In this document: positions 54,872-64,000 of the stretch, one piece after another | How the letters are laid out: the number at the start of each line of letters is the position of its first letter | How positions within the stretch are numbered: position 1 is the first letter of the stretch | Source of the DNA: Facklamia sp. 7083-14-GEN3 | Lineage (GTDB): Bacteria > Bacillota > Bacilli > Lactobacillales > Aerococcaceae | Assembly: GCF_024742075.1 (NCBI RefSeq) | Contig: NZ_JANSGD010000001.1 | Location: forward strand, 248,001-312,000 | Length of the DNA stretch: 64,000 bases | Reading direction: 5' to 3' | Translations under genes and position numbers: made by a program | Notes under the pieces: model-generated | What the model saw: the letters and a program-made list of their open reading frames with translations, nothing else | What the model was told of the DNA's origin: nothing | Database searches by the model: none

Positions 54872-55006
54872 TTATATACCACCTTCTTTGACTTAACTTT
54901 CATAATTATCAGTTTATCATCTTCTTGATTATTCGTATAGGAAAGGTGCATTATAAAGGGACTTTTGGTAAAATGGTGAGAGAATCAAGCTTGAAGAGGA
55001 GATAAC

Positions 55007-55255
55007 ATGGAAGAAAAGAATCGTTATAAAGCATTGATTGAAGGTAGAGTTTATACTATTGTGGGCCACCGTTCGAGAGAGCACATGGATGCAGTCGTTC
55101 AATTGCTGACTCAACAATTACAGCAATTAAAAGAGCTTGATCCCAATTTAACTCAAGAAGATCGTGCTATTTTGATGGCTATTAATGCTATTTCAGATCA
55201 AATTACAAAAGAAGAAAAAATTTCAGTTTTAGAGAAAAAACTGGGCTTAGGCTAA
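55007..55255 (+). CDS. zapA: Cell division protein ZapA
   Basis: A small FtsZ-bundling protein. The 82 residues have the N-terminal YKALIEGRVYTIVGHRSREHM and a C-terminal helix ending in LEKKLGLG. The ATG at 55007 follows GAGGAGATAAC. It is followed by cvpA after 72 bases and mutS2, a conserved Firmicute order, opposite to rnhC. Confidence 0.92.
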   Translation: MEEKNRYKALIEGRVYTIVGHRSREHMDAVVQLLTQQLQQLKELDPNLTQEDRAILMAINAISDQITKEEKISVLEKKLGLG

Positions 55256-55327
55256 TTTTTAGCAGTACAATATGAATTGTGAATGATTTAAAGTAACTAA
55301 TGAGTGATTCATTAGAGGGGGTACTAT

Positions 55328-55867
55328 ATGTTAAGTGTTATTGTTATTGTAATTTTGGCCTTAGCCTTTTATTCTGGCTATCGGTCAGGAATGATTATGC
55401 AAATTGTGAGATTATTAGGGTATATCATAACTTATATCATCGCTACTCAATATTTTGATGTTTTAAGTAAGTGGGTGGCGATGATTATACCATTTCCAGC
55501 TGTCCAACCAGATAGCCAGTTAGCCCTTTATACGGAAGCTCAATCTTTTTTACTCGATCAAACCTTCTATAAGTTGATTACCTTTTTAATTATTTGGCTG
55601 ATTGGATGGCTGTTAACAAATGTCTTATCCATTTTGTTCACTAAATTAACTTATTATAGTGTTTTAAATATTGGTAATCGATTAATAGGCGGAATACTCA
55701 ATTTCGCCGTCGTTTATTTCATTGTGTTCATGGTTTTATATTTACTGTCCTTAATCCCTATAGAATTTATTCAACAGCAGTTTGTAAATAACCCATTGAT
55801 TTTTAGAATGGTTGACTCAACCCCTATTTTAACTGACTTCGTAGGGAAGTTTGGCTTAGGTTCTTAG
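55328..55867 (+). CDS. CvpA family membrane protein
   Basis: A 179-residue protein of the CvpA/YshB family with four transmembrane segments. The first residues (YRSGMIMQIVRLLGYIITYIIATQY) are typical of the family, named for colicin V production but with a broader, ill-defined role. It overlaps by one base with an upstream in-frame ATG of mutS2, whose true start is 30 bases further on. The ATG at 55328 follows AGAGGGGGTACT. It is co-transcribed with mutS2. Confidence 0.9.
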   Translation: MLSVIVIVILALAFYSGYRSGMIMQIVRLLGYIITYIIATQYFDVLSKWVAMIIPFPAVQPDSQLALYTEAQSFLLDQTFYKLITFLIIWLIGWLLTNVLSILFTKLTYYSVLNIGNRLIGGILNFAVVYFIVFMVLYLLSLIPIEFIQQQFVNNPLIFRMVDSTPILTDFVGKFGLGS

Positions 55868-55896
55868 TGATTATTAATAAGAAAGGGGAATCTTTG

Positions 55897-58254
55897 ATGA
55901 CTAACAGTAAAACTTTGGAAAAATTAGAGTATCATAAAATTGTTCAGCAAGTCTCTCACTTTGCAAATACTGAGATGGCTAAATCTAAGATTCTCAAGAT
56001 GCAACCATCTATCGACCTAGAGACAATTCAAAAATGGCAAGAAGAGGTAGAAGAAAGCTTAGCTATTCTTCAGCAAGGTAAAAACATCCCTATTCCACGC
56101 TTGGTGGAGTTAAGTATGGCCTTTAGACGTTTGGAGATTTCTGCAGCTTTAAACCCTAAGGAATTAGGACAAATTGGTCGCTTATTAACCACTACGAATC
56201 AAGTCACGCAATTTTTTGCTGATTTAGAAGCTGAAGAAAAATTCTATCCTTCTTTAAAGTTTTGGGTTGACCAATGTGTAAGTCTTCCACAAGTGGTCAA
56301 AGAAATACAATCAACAGTAAGTGATGAAGGCTCCGTTTTAAATTCCGCATCCAGTCAATTAGCTGCCATCAGAAAAAATCAAAGTCAAACAGAGAGTCAA
56401 ATCCGAAATCAATTGAATCAACTATTAAAATCTAAAGGAAATCAGTTAAGTGATCGTTTAATAACCATTCGAAATGACCGCTATGTTCTACCAGTAAAAG
56501 CAGAATTTAAAGGGCAGTTTGGTGGTACCATTCATGATCAGTCTGCAACCGGCCAAACAGTTTTTATGGAGCCGAAGGTCGTTGTAGAGTTAAATAACCG
56601 TTTAGCCCAACTAGTTATCGATGAGCGTACAGAAATCGAAAGAATTCTTCTTGAAATATCTTTGATGATTGCGCCTTATGTAGAAAAAATTAAACACAAT
56701 CAATCAATGATTGCCCAATTAGATTTTATTCAATCTAAAGCAGAGTATGCTAAATCGATTGTGGCAACAAAACCTGCCTTCTCAAAAGATAACCAAGTTG
56801 CTTTATGGCAAGCCAGACATCCTTTAATTGATTCTGATGCTATTGTAGCTAATGATATTTTAATTGGTGAAAACTACCATATTCTCTTAATTACGGGTCC
56901 AAACACGGGTGGAAAGACTATCATCTTAAAAACCATTGGTCTGATTCAATTAATGGGACAATCGGGACTGCATGTTCCTTGTGATTCTGGTTCGCAATTA
57001 GGAATCTTCCAATCCATTTATGCTGATATAGGAGATGAGCAATCCATTGAGCAGTCGCTATCTACTTTCTCAAGTCACATGACGAATATTGTTAACATAG
57101 TCGAGGAAGCAGACTATCAATCTCTCGTCTTATTCGACGAACTCGGTTCTGGAACCGATCCGCAAGAAGGTGCCGCTCTAGCTATTTCAATTTTAGATTA
57201 TTTAAGGAAAGTAGGAGCTACTGTTTTAGCAACGACTCATTATCCAGAATTAAAAGTTTATGCCCATGAGCGAGCTAAAACAATTAATGCATCTATGGAG
57301 TTTGATGTTCAGACTCTATCTCCTACTTATCGTTTAATGATTGGCGTACCTGGTCGGTCGAATGCTATCGAAATTTCAAGAAGATTAGGCTTAAGACAAG
57401 ATATACTCGAGGTGGCTCAAAAAGGAATCTCACAAGACAGTCAATCATTGAACGAAATGGTTGCTAAATTAGAGCGTGAAAGAAGAGAAAGTGAGTTGAA
57501 AAACAAAGAAGCTCAAACTTTCTTAGAAAAAGCAGAAGTTTTATGGCAAGATTTACGAACCGAATATGACCGCTATCTTGAGCAAAAACAAAACTTAATT
57601 GAAAGATCTAAGCGTCAAGCTAATGAAAAAGTGGAAAAAGCACAAAAAGAAGCAGAAGAGTTATTGCAAGAAATTCGAGATTTACAGTTAGTTCAAGGCC
57701 AAAATCAAACGATTAAAGAACATGTTTTAATTGATAAGAAAAAAGCGTTTGATCAGTTAAAACAACCTGAAAACTTGAAAAAGAATAAAATCTTAAAACG
57801 AGTGAAAAGGGCCAAAAAGATTCAAGTCGGCGATGATGTCGAAGTTCTGTCCTATGGACAAAGAGGAACTGTACTTGAACAAGTGGAAAAAAATGAATAT
57901 ATAGTACAAATGGGTATCATTAAAATGAAAATTGCGTCTGACGAACTAAAACCGATCAGTAAAGTGGAACCTAAGCAGAAGGTTAATGTACAAAGACAAG
58001 CTGGATCTAAAGTAAAAACGACTTTAGATATAAGAGGATTGAGATACGAAGAAGCGATGATTAAGTTGAAGCAATATCTAGACCAGGCTCTTTTATCCAA
58101 CCACTCGCTTGTAACCATTATTCATGGTAAGGGTACAGGGGCATTAAGACAGGGTGTAAAAGATCAATTAAACAACCATCCTCATGTCGATCACTTCGAA
58201 TATTCTCCACCAAACGCTGGGGGAGATGGCTCAACAAGGGTTTACTTCGACTAG
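55897..58254 (+). CDS. mutS2: Endonuclease MutS2 (ribosome rescue factor RqcU type)
   Basis: A 785-residue ATPase of the MutS2 family. In Firmicutes it splits collided ribosomes and is also linked to recombination. Walker A GPNTGGKTIILKT, Walker B VLFDELGSGTDPQEG, a coiled coil from about residue 510 to 630, a KOW-like stretch (VGDDVEVLSYGQRG) and a C-terminal Smr nuclease domain (TLDIRGLRYEEAM, IIHGKGTGALRQG). The ATG 55897 (MTNSKTLEK) has AAGAAAGGGGAA upstream; ATG 55867 has none. Confidence 0.95.
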   Translation: MTNSKTLEKLEYHKIVQQVSHFANTEMAKSKILKMQPSIDLETIQKWQEEVEESLAILQQGKNIPIPRLVELSMAFRRLEISAALNPKELGQIGRLLTTTNQVTQFFADLEAEEKFYPSLKFWVDQCVSLPQVVKEIQSTVSDEGSVLNSASSQLAAIRKNQSQTESQIRNQLNQLLKSKGNQLSDRLITIRNDRYVLPVKAEFKGQFGGTIHDQSATGQTVFMEPKVVVELNNRLAQLVIDERTEIERILLEISLMIAPYVEKIKHNQSMIAQLDFIQSKAEYAKSIVATKPAFSKDNQVALWQARHPLIDSDAIVANDILIGENYHILLITGPNTGGKTIILKTIGLIQLMGQSGLHVPCDSGSQLGIFQSIYADIGDEQSIEQSLSTFSSHMTNIVNIVEEADYQSLVLFDELGSGTDPQEGAALAISILDYLRKVGATVLATTHYPELKVYAHERAKTINASMEFDVQTLSPTYRLMIGVPGRSNAIEISRRLGLRQDILEVAQKGISQDSQSLNEMVAKLERERRESELKNKEAQTFLEKAEVLWQDLRTEYDRYLEQKQNLIERSKRQANEKVEKAQKEAEELLQEIRDLQLVQGQNQTIKEHVLIDKKKAFDQLKQPENLKKNKILKRVKRAKKIQVGDDVEVLSYGQRGTVLEQVEKNEYIVQMGIIKMKIASDELKPISKVEPKQKVNVQRQAGSKVKTTLDIRGLRYEEAMIKLKQYLDQALLSNHSLVTIIHGKGTGALRQGVKDQLNNHPHVDHFEYSPPNAGGDGSTRVYFD

Positions 58255-58336
58255 TTAGTAAGCATATAAATAGTCAAAGTCCTTTTTGATGTGCTAAGAT
58301 AAATATATCAACGTGATTAGTGAAAGGGGCTTTAAG

Positions 58337-58648
58337 ATGGTTAAGGCAATTACAGATTCAGAATTTCAAACGGAAACAGCACAAGGAGTTAGCATTGTAG
58401 ACTTTTGGGCACCATGGTGTGGACCTTGTCGCATGCAATCTCCTATCATCGATGAATTATCAGAAGAGATGGAAGGACAAGTAAATTTCTTCAAAATGAA
58501 TGTCGATGAAGAAACTAAGACAGCCGGAGAATTCGGCATTATGTCCATTCCAACTATGGTCATAAAAAAGGACGGACAGGTTGTAGAAAAACTTGTTGGT
58601 TTTCATGACAAAGACCGTTTGAGTGAAGTACTTAAAAAACATATTTAA
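58337..58648 (+). CDS. trxA: Thioredoxin
   Basis: A 103-residue thioredoxin with the standard active site VDFWAPWCGPCRMQSP and the cis-Pro loop SIPTMVI. The ATG at 58337 follows GAAAGGGGCTTTAAG; an earlier ATG at 58313 is not used. It follows mutS2 as is usual in Lactobacillales and ends with a terminator. It can reduce general disulfides, and thioredoxin is the usual electron donor for glycine reductase, so it is a candidate for that too, though the grd genes do not carry their own trxAB in this window. Confidence 0.96.
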   Translation: MVKAITDSEFQTETAQGVSIVDFWAPWCGPCRMQSPIIDELSEEMEGQVNFFKMNVDEETKTAGEFGIMSIPTMVIKKDGQVVEKLVGFHDKDRLSEVLKKHI

Positions 58649-58663
58649 AATAAACTAAGAATT

Positions 58664-58695
58664 GGGCCCAACTTTATAAGCTGGGTCCTTTAAGT
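58664..58695 (+). terminator. Terminator of trxA
   Basis: GGGCCCA-AC (58664-58672) pairs with GCTGGGTCC, with one wobble and one mismatch, followed by TTTAAG. Confidence 0.7.
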
Positions 58696-58773
58696 TTTTA
58701 GATATAATCTTATAATTTATTTGTGATGAAAATCGAATATGTTATAATAAAAAAATAAAGGAGGGATTTATTT

Positions 58774-59880
58774 ATGAAAATTGGAGTGCCTAGAGAACTA
58801 AAAGCGAATGAAGACCGTGTGGGACTCACCCCTAATAATGTTAAAGAACTTGTTTCAGCTAGTAATGAAGTAGTTGTTGAAAAAGAGGCTGGATTGGGTT
58901 CAGGGTTTACTGATCAAGAATATATCGATGCTGGAGCAAGTATTGTTGAAACAGCAGCAGAAGTTTGGAAAGCAGAAATGGTTATAAAAGTGAAAGAGCC
59001 TGTTAAAGAGGAATATGACTATTTTTATGAAGGACTTATTCTATTTACCTATTTACATCTTGCTCCTGAATTAGAATTAACACAAGCTTTGCTCGACAAA
59101 GGTGTCATTGGAGTAGCATATGAAACGGTTGCTGATAAAGGAACACTTCCTTTATTAACTCCTATGTCTGAAGTAGCTGGGCGAATGGCTGTTCAAATTG
59201 GAGCGCGTTTGTTAGAAAAGAATCACGGTGGTCCTGGTATTTTATTTGGAGGTGTACCAGGTGTTCGTCGTGCCAATGTGACAGTGATTGGTGGAGGAGT
59301 TGTCGGTTTTAATACTGCTAAATTAGCATACGGATTAGGTGCAAATGTGACTATTCTTGATATTGATCCGCAGCGTTTGGCTGAGATTGAAAATATTCTC
59401 GGTAATGGTGTACAAACTTTGATGTCGAATGAAACAAACATTCATAAGGCAGTGATCGATTCAGACGTAGTAGTTGGATCAGTCCTATTAGCAGGACGAC
59501 GAGCACCTGTACTGGTTAAAGAAGAAACCATTCAAGAAATGAGACCTGGTTCTGTTTTAATTGATATTGCAGTTGACCAAGGAGGAAACTTCGAGACAAC
59601 TAAACCAACTACTCATAAGGAACCGACTTTTCTTAAGCACGATATTATTCACTATGCAGTGGCTAATATTCCAGGAGCTGTCCCAAGAACTTCAACCATC
59701 GCTCTAACAAATGCAACTTTACAATATGCAAAAACAATTGCTAATTTGGGTATTAAAGAAGCCGCAAAACAAAATGACGCCATATTATTGGGAATTAATA
59801 CTTATTTAGGTCATTTAACTTCAATTGCAGTGGCAGAGTCTCAAGATAAAGAATACTTTGATATTCAGAATCTTTTATAA
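58774..59880 (+). CDS. ald: Alanine dehydrogenase
   Basis: Oxidises L-alanine to pyruvate and ammonia with NAD+, or the reverse. The 368 residues match the family: N-terminal [18 protein letters not shown], the catalytic Lys in VIKVKEPV, and the NAD site in [15 protein letters not shown]. Promoter TTGTGA (58721-58726), 16 bases, TATAAT (58743-58748). The ATG follows AAAGGAGGGATTTATTT. In amino-acid fermenters, alanine oxidation can supply reducing equivalents for glycine reduction (Stickland); the pairing here is an inference from gene content, as ald lies 51 kb from grdB. Confidence 0.96.
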   Translation: MKIGVPRELKANEDRVGLTPNNVKELVSASNEVVVEKEAGLGSGFTDQEYIDAGASIVETAAEVWKAEMVIKVKEPVKEEYDYFYEGLILFTYLHLAPELELTQALLDKGVIGVAYETVADKGTLPLLTPMSEVAGRMAVQIGARLLEKNHGGPGILFGGVPGVRRANVTVIGGGVVGFNTAKLAYGLGANVTILDIDPQRLAEIENILGNGVQTLMSNETNIHKAVIDSDVVVGSVLLAGRRAPVLVKEETIQEMRPGSVLIDIAVDQGGNFETTKPTTHKEPTFLKHDIIHYAVANIPGAVPRTSTIALTNATLQYAKTIANLGIKEAAKQNDAILLGINTYLGHLTSIAVAESQDKEYFDIQNLL

Positions 59881-59901
59881 AAATATTAATGGTTAGGATT
59901 T

Positions 59902-59931
59902 AGCAGAGATTGTATCTCTGCTTCTTTTTTT
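59902..59931 (+). terminator. Terminator of ald
   Basis: AGCAGAGAT (59902-59910) pairs with ATCTCTGCT (59914-59922) around TGT, then T-rich. Confidence 0.9.
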
Positions 59932-60009
59932 GCAGATAAATATCTAGTAATTGTCTTTATTTATTTTACTAAAAGAGGTACTATGATTATATAATTGTAG
60001 GGGGTTCTT

Positions 60010-60903
60010 ATGTTTTCACTAAATAGCAATAATTATTCGAATACTATCTTAGTTGTTAATGATATTCCTGGTGCTGGAAGAGTAGCGGGTTCAATTAATT
60101 TGCCAGTTTTAGCAGCAGCTCAATTAGAAGCTGCCATTTTGCCAACTTTAATCCTGTCTTCCCATGCCGGAGAACAAGGGAATTTAGTTCGTTATCCAAT
60201 GGGAAATGCTTTCCATGAAATACTTCAACATTGGCAGGAAGTGGACTATCATTTTGATGCGATTTTAACTGGTTACTTTGCCGATACTAAACAGATAGAC
60301 GATTTAAAAGACTATCTTTTAAAAGAAAAAGAAATAAATCCTAACATTGCTTTATTTATGGATCCGATTATGGGGGACCATGGTCAGTTTTATGCCGGTT
60401 TTGATCAAGACGTCGCTCATCATCTCCGTGAACTCATACCGCATGTAGAATTAATCATGCCCAATCTAACAGAAGCGTGTTTGATTTTAGGACGAGACTA
60501 TAAAGAGGATTTCAAGCTGGAAGAGATTGCTGAAATTGCTGAAGACTTATTAGCCTTAGGATGCAATAATGTCATTATTACAGGAGCTAAAGATGATCGG
60601 AATAATAATAATCGATTAGGCTTCTATTATGCCAGCCAATCGGGTGAAAAAGGGCTTGTGGTTCACGAGTATTTTGAGGGTTATGTATTTGGAACTGGGG
60701 ATACTGTTGCTTCAATTATTACTGCCAGTCGAATAGCCGGTGACAGCTTGAAAGATTCAGTGAGACTTACAGCAGACATTATTGAAAAAATGATTCCGTT
60801 TTCTATCAGTCAAAATGAAAGTAACGTAGGTCCCATTCATTTTGAGCCTTTTATAAAAGAAATCTCTAGTTATTTTACTCAGAAAAAAGAAAGTAGGTTT
60901 TAA
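60010..60903 (+). CDS. Pyridoxal/pyridoxine kinase-like protein (PfkB family)
   Basis: A 297-residue ribokinase-fold kinase similar to PdxY, making PLP from pyridoxal. Marks: NDIPGAGRVAGSINLPVL, LTGYFAD, MDPIMGDHGQFYAGF, MPNLTEACLILG, NNVIITGA and the anion-hole loop FGTGDTVASIITA, with the catalytic Asp in GTGD. Start at ATG 60010 after GTAGGGGGTTCTT. The unknown membrane-protein gene begins 2 bases later and so is co-transcribed. Salvage of vitamin B6 fits the nearby PLP-dependent enzymes, but the hydroxymethylpyrimidine-kinase activity of the family cannot be excluded. Confidence 0.85.
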   Translation: MFSLNSNNYSNTILVVNDIPGAGRVAGSINLPVLAAAQLEAAILPTLILSSHAGEQGNLVRYPMGNAFHEILQHWQEVDYHFDAILTGYFADTKQIDDLKDYLLKEKEINPNIALFMDPIMGDHGQFYAGFDQDVAHHLRELIPHVELIMPNLTEACLILGRDYKEDFKLEEIAEIAEDLLALGCNNVIITGAKDDRNNNNRLGFYYASQSGEKGLVVHEYFEGYVFGTGDTVASIITASRIAGDSLKDSVRLTADIIEKMIPFSISQNESNVGPIHFEPFIKEISSYFTQKKESRF

Positions 60904-60904
60904 A

Positions 60905-62653
60905 ATGATCATTAAAGATGTCACGCCTGAAGATGCAATTAATAAGAAAGATACTAAGCGTAAATTTAATCCAAACTTTTTGTATCTAATCTTAGCACTG
61001 GCTATTTTCGTTTATTATTATTTAACATTACCACCTATCCATTATGCTTCATATCAAACTTGGTTTTTCCTTTTATTAATTATAGCTGGTATTTTCGCTA
61101 TTGAATTGATTAAAGACTCTAATCAGTGGTTTAAGCAAATCAAGAATAATCCCAATCAAGTAACCGAGATTAAATTTGGCAAATTGCCGAAGAAATATCG
61201 CTTATTCTATTGGCCAATTATAATCGTCTTGTTAGTGGGATTAGTTGGTAAGTTTATTTTCTCTCCTTTCTTCATGGCTAAAGATTATGGCCAAATGATT
61301 ACACCAATAAATAAAGACTTCGAAACAACTTTTCCTGAGGTTAACATAGATAATGTTCCACTGGTGGACCGTGATACAGCAGTGCGTCTTGGAAATCGCT
61401 ATCTTGGAGCATTAACTGAGCTTGTTTCTCAGTTTGAAGTGTCCGATGAATATACTCAAATAAATATAGAAGCAGAACCCTATCGGGTGACCCCTTTAAA
61501 GTATGCAGGACTTTTCAAATGGTTAAATAATTTTTCAGAAGGCATTCCACATTATTTGCAAGTAGATAATGTTACCGGCAAAGTAGAGGTAAAAACACCT
61601 GAAAAGCCGATTAGGTACTCATACTCCGATCATTTTGGTCGTAATATTTCAAGACATTTAAGATTCAATTATCCATTCAGTATTTTCGAAAGTCCTGACT
61701 TTGAGATAGATGATGAAGGAAATCCTTATTATATAGCTACTAGTTATGGACGAAACTTTTTCCTGAACGAACCAGAACCAAATGGTTTAATTGTTGTTAA
61801 TGCTATGACAGGAGAGCATCAAAAATATTCCATGGACGAAATCCCTTCTTGGGTAGATCGAGTGTATTCTGCTGACTTAATCATGCATCAGTTAGACCAA
61901 AATGGTAAGTTCAAAAATGGTTTTTGGAACTCAGTTTTTGCCAAAGAAGGCGTGACAGAAACCTCTAAGGGTTATAATTATTTGCCAATGAATGATGATA
62001 TTTATCTTTATACTGGTATCACATCAGTTGTCTCTGATGAATCAAATATTGGCTTTGTATTAGTCAATCTAAGAACTAAAGAAGCCACAATGTATAACTT
62101 ATCAGCTGCTGAAGAGTTTTCTGCTATGGCTTCAGCTGAAGGATCTGTTCAAGAAAAAGGATATATTGCAACATTTCCTCTTTTAATTAACTTACAAGGC
62201 AATCCTATGTATATTCTGACATTAAAAGACTCTTCCGGTCTTATTAAGAATTATAGTTTAGTAGATGTTCAAGATTATCAGAAAGTCTACATTGCTAGTA
62301 ATATGACTCAGCTTATTCAGAAGTATGGGGAAGATAATCCCGTGGTTTTAGAGGCAATCAATGAAGATACACTTGAAAAAGTGACCGGACAAGTGGAGAA
62401 AATCCAAGCGGTCATAAAAGAAGGGGAAACTTTCTATTATTTCATGCTTGATGGTAATGTTTATCAAGTCCCTGCAAAATTAAATGATTACTTACCTTTT
62501 GTAGAAGAAGGACAAACAGTCACACTTAAATTAGATAATTTATCAAATATTCATTCAGTCGATTTGACGGAAATATTTGGGGATAAAGCGGCTCAAGAAG
62601 AAGTGATTCAAACAAGTGAGGAAACAGATCCTCTGCTAGACAATGTGGAATAA
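60905..62653 (+). CDS. Membrane protein of unknown function with a large external domain
   Basis: A 582-residue protein: short cytoplasmic N-terminus, two transmembrane segments (about 25-60), a 35-residue loop, a third segment (about 100-122), then a long external region of roughly 460 residues, mostly beta strands. The C-terminus is acidic. I see no catalytic motif. It is sandwiched between the kinase gene (2-base gap) and an ABC ATPase (28-base gap), so it is probably translated with the ABC transporter; it may be an accessory to it, or a cell-envelope scaffold. Not recognised as a named family. Confidence 0.75.
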   Translation: MIIKDVTPEDAINKKDTKRKFNPNFLYLILALAIFVYYYLTLPPIHYASYQTWFFLLLIIAGIFAIELIKDSNQWFKQIKNNPNQVTEIKFGKLPKKYRLFYWPIIIVLLVGLVGKFIFSPFFMAKDYGQMITPINKDFETTFPEVNIDNVPLVDRDTAVRLGNRYLGALTELVSQFEVSDEYTQINIEAEPYRVTPLKYAGLFKWLNNFSEGIPHYLQVDNVTGKVEVKTPEKPIRYSYSDHFGRNISRHLRFNYPFSIFESPDFEIDDEGNPYYIATSYGRNFFLNEPEPNGLIVVNAMTGEHQKYSMDEIPSWVDRVYSADLIMHQLDQNGKFKNGFWNSVFAKEGVTETSKGYNYLPMNDDIYLYTGITSVVSDESNIGFVLVNLRTKEATMYNLSAAEEFSAMASAEGSVQEKGYIATFPLLINLQGNPMYILTLKDSSGLIKNYSLVDVQDYQKVYIASNMTQLIQKYGEDNPVVLEAINEDTLEKVTGQVEKIQAVIKEGETFYYFMLDGNVYQVPAKLNDYLPFVEEGQTVTLKLDNLSNIHSVDLTEIFGDKAAQEEVIQTSEETDPLLDNVE

Positions 62654-62681
62654 AGATAAAATAAGTTAAGGAGGGGATAAA

Positions 62682-63590
62682 ATGTTAGAGGTAAAAAATC
62701 TATCGAAGAAATTTGGTGACTTTCAAGCAGTCGATAATGTTTCTTTTGATATTGAACCCGGTTCAATCATGGGCTTCATTGGCCCTAACGGTTCTGGAAA
62801 AACAACTGTTTTTCGAATGATTTTGGATTTTTTGAATCCTGAACCAGGTGGACAGATTACTTGGAATCATCAACCGATTAATAAACAAATCTATAATTTA
62901 GTAGGCTATTTGCCAGAGGAACGCGGTCTTTATGAAAAGATGACAATCGAACAGCAAATCATCTATTTCGCTAGCCTCAGAGGAATGAAATATCATGATA
63001 TTGATAGTCAAATCGATGAATGGATGGAAAAATTTGCAGTAAAAGGTAAACGGAAGGATAAAATTAATACGCTTTCCAAGGGAAACCAACAAAAAATTCA
63101 ATTAATTGCAACATTGATTCATCGACCAAAGTTGGTCATTTTAGACGAGCCATTTTCAGGTTTAGATCCAGTAAATGCCGATCTATTAAAACAAGGTATT
63201 TTAGAATTAAAAGAAGGCGGCTCGAGTATTATTTTTTCTAGTCATAATATGGAGAATGTTTCACAAATATGTGATAAATTGGCCATGATTCTCAATGGAG
63301 AACAAGTTCTATATGGTTCAATTAATGAAGTAAGAGATCAATTCGGACGTATTCGCATATATATTGAAAGTGATAAATGGAATGAAGCTAGTTTGTCAGA
63401 GATTGAAGGAGTAGACTCAGTAGTACGTACTAGTCCTAATCATTATACTTTAAATTTAAAAGAGGAATCATTCGGTCCTAGCATCTTCCAAACAATCACT
63501 CAAGGACAGTTTATTCCGATGTTCTCTCAGCAACCTCCAACCTTAGAAGAAATATTTAAGTTGAAAGTAGGTGACCGAATTCATGAATAA
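62682..63590 (+). CDS. ABC transporter ATP-binding protein, NatA/YhaQ type
   Basis: A 302-residue ATPase. Walker A GPNGSGKTTVF at about 34-44, signature LSKGNQQK in place of LSGGQ (as in the NatA/YhaQ type), Walker B LVILDEPFSGLDPVN and switch His in SSHNMENV. A C-terminal regulatory region of about 80 residues follows. It overlaps by 8 bases with the permease gene that runs off the right edge. NatAB-like systems export sodium or remove toxic compounds; the substrate is unknown. The ATG follows TAAGGAGGGGATAAA. Confidence 0.92.
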   Translation: MLEVKNLSKKFGDFQAVDNVSFDIEPGSIMGFIGPNGSGKTTVFRMILDFLNPEPGGQITWNHQPINKQIYNLVGYLPEERGLYEKMTIEQQIIYFASLRGMKYHDIDSQIDEWMEKFAVKGKRKDKINTLSKGNQQKIQLIATLIHRPKLVILDEPFSGLDPVNADLLKQGILELKEGGSSIIFSSHNMENVSQICDKLAMILNGEQVLYGSINEVRDQFGRIRIYIESDKWNEASLSEIEGVDSVVRTSPNHYTLNLKEESFGPSIFQTITQGQFIPMFSQQPPTLEEIFKLKVGDRIHE

Positions 63591-64000
63591 GATGTGGCTT
63601 GTAGCAAAAGAAGTTTATCGAAAAAACGTAAAGTCTTGGGCCTTTTTCTGGATGATAGCTGGACCTATTGTAATGGGATTAGTTATTTTAGCAATTGGTT
63701 ATTTCATATACCTTGATCAGTCTAGTTCATCCGTCGGTAATGTCGGTATTGTTTCAGAAAATACAGAAGTTAATCAATTGATTGCTGCAATTGAAGATGA
63801 GAATAATTACCAATTCGATTTAAATGAAAAGCAAGCTGAAGAAGCATTATTTTCTGAAGAAATTGATGGATACTTAGTAATTCAAGGAGAAAATGCAGAG
63901 GTTAACGCTAAGTTTTATCGTCATAATTCTGGTAAGAACATTGCAACTTATTCCATAGAGGAAGTACTTTCAGAATATCGTATTCAAAAACAAGCAGAAG
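63583..64000 (+). CDS. ABC-2 type permease, NatB/YhaP type (3' partial)
   Basis: The ATG at 63583 overlaps the end of the ATPase gene by 8 bases and the frame stays open to the end of the window (139 complete codons). MNKMWLVAKEVYRKNVKSW precedes a first transmembrane segment (about 24-45), then the start of an external domain (DQSSSSVGNVGIV). This is the NatB/YhaP plan. The C-terminal transmembrane half lies beyond the edge. Function goes with the ATPase. Confidence 0.85.
   Translation, partial: MNKMWLVAKEVYRKNVKSWAFFWMIAGPIVMGLVILAIGYFIYLDQSSSSVGNVGIVSENTEVNQLIAAIEDENNYQFDLNEKQAEEALFSEEIDGYLVIQGENAEVNAKFYRHNSGKNIATYSIEEVLSEYRIQKQAE

Overview
The window is about 64 kb of low-GC Firmicute chromosome, most likely Lactobacillales. 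The grounds are stand-alone glgC and glgD in a glgBCDA operon, a yheA-yhaO-yhaN-yhaM block, class A PBP, PrsA, T-box-controlled serS, RNase HIII, ZapA/CvpA/MutS2, PTS sugar uptake and AT-rich codon use. The family cannot be fixed from the sequence; Aerococcaceae or a neighbour is a guess. No rRNA, CRISPR array, prophage, insertion sequence or replication origin was seen.

Region 1 (1-7656) is a split glycine reductase locus. It holds grdC (5' end cut off) and grdD, then a leftward pair (an unknown 178-aa gene and a DUF3343 putative Se/S-carrier gene), an SGNH hydrolase, and a second operon grdX-grdE-grdB. GrdB is read through an in-frame UGA at 7330-7332, giving a 433-aa selenoprotein with Sec347 and a hairpin just downstream. 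GrdE has the Asn-Cys site for pyruvoyl formation. GrdA, the other selenoprotein, is not in the window and is probably upstream. The second operon has a good promoter and a roughly 110-nt leader that folds as a three-stem junction, a candidate riboswitch. Together these predict Stickland-type reduction of glycine to acetyl phosphate. The alanine dehydrogenase at 58.8 kb and the thioredoxin at 58.3 kb could supply electrons, but neither is linked to grd.

Region 2 (7690-19351) carries YqxD, a Xi-class GST-like reductase, an FMN reductase, a cold-shock protein, a glucose-type PTS EIICB under a cre-like site, a DesK/DesR-like two-component system divergent from an ABC exporter with two permeases, an AEC carrier, YggS and signal peptidase I.

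Region 3 (19597-31662) holds glycogen metabolism: glgP alone on the minus strand and glgBCDA on the plus strand. Between them lie a DUF368 (PopT-like) membrane protein, a CPDT glutaredoxin-like protein overlapping a secreted protein gene, cytidine deaminase and glyoxalase I. A structured RNA of about 178 nt with its own promoter and terminator precedes glgB.

Region 4 (31805-49300) holds a class A PBP, yheA/yhaO/yhaN/yhaM, a His/Cys-rich SRPBCC protein, a PrsA-like foldase without a lipobox, YtxH-like and HIT proteins, a secreted unknown, tRNA-Arg(CCG), ribosomal protein L25/Ctc, queG-trmL, T-box plus serS, uppP and a stand-alone EIIA(Glc).

Region 5 (49354-64000) holds a lactonase, an AI-2E family permease, DUF554, two tandem FMN reductases, rnhC, zapA-cvpA-mutS2-trxA, ald, a pyridoxal kinase-like gene, an unknown membrane protein, and a NatA-type ABC ATPase whose permease runs off the right edge.
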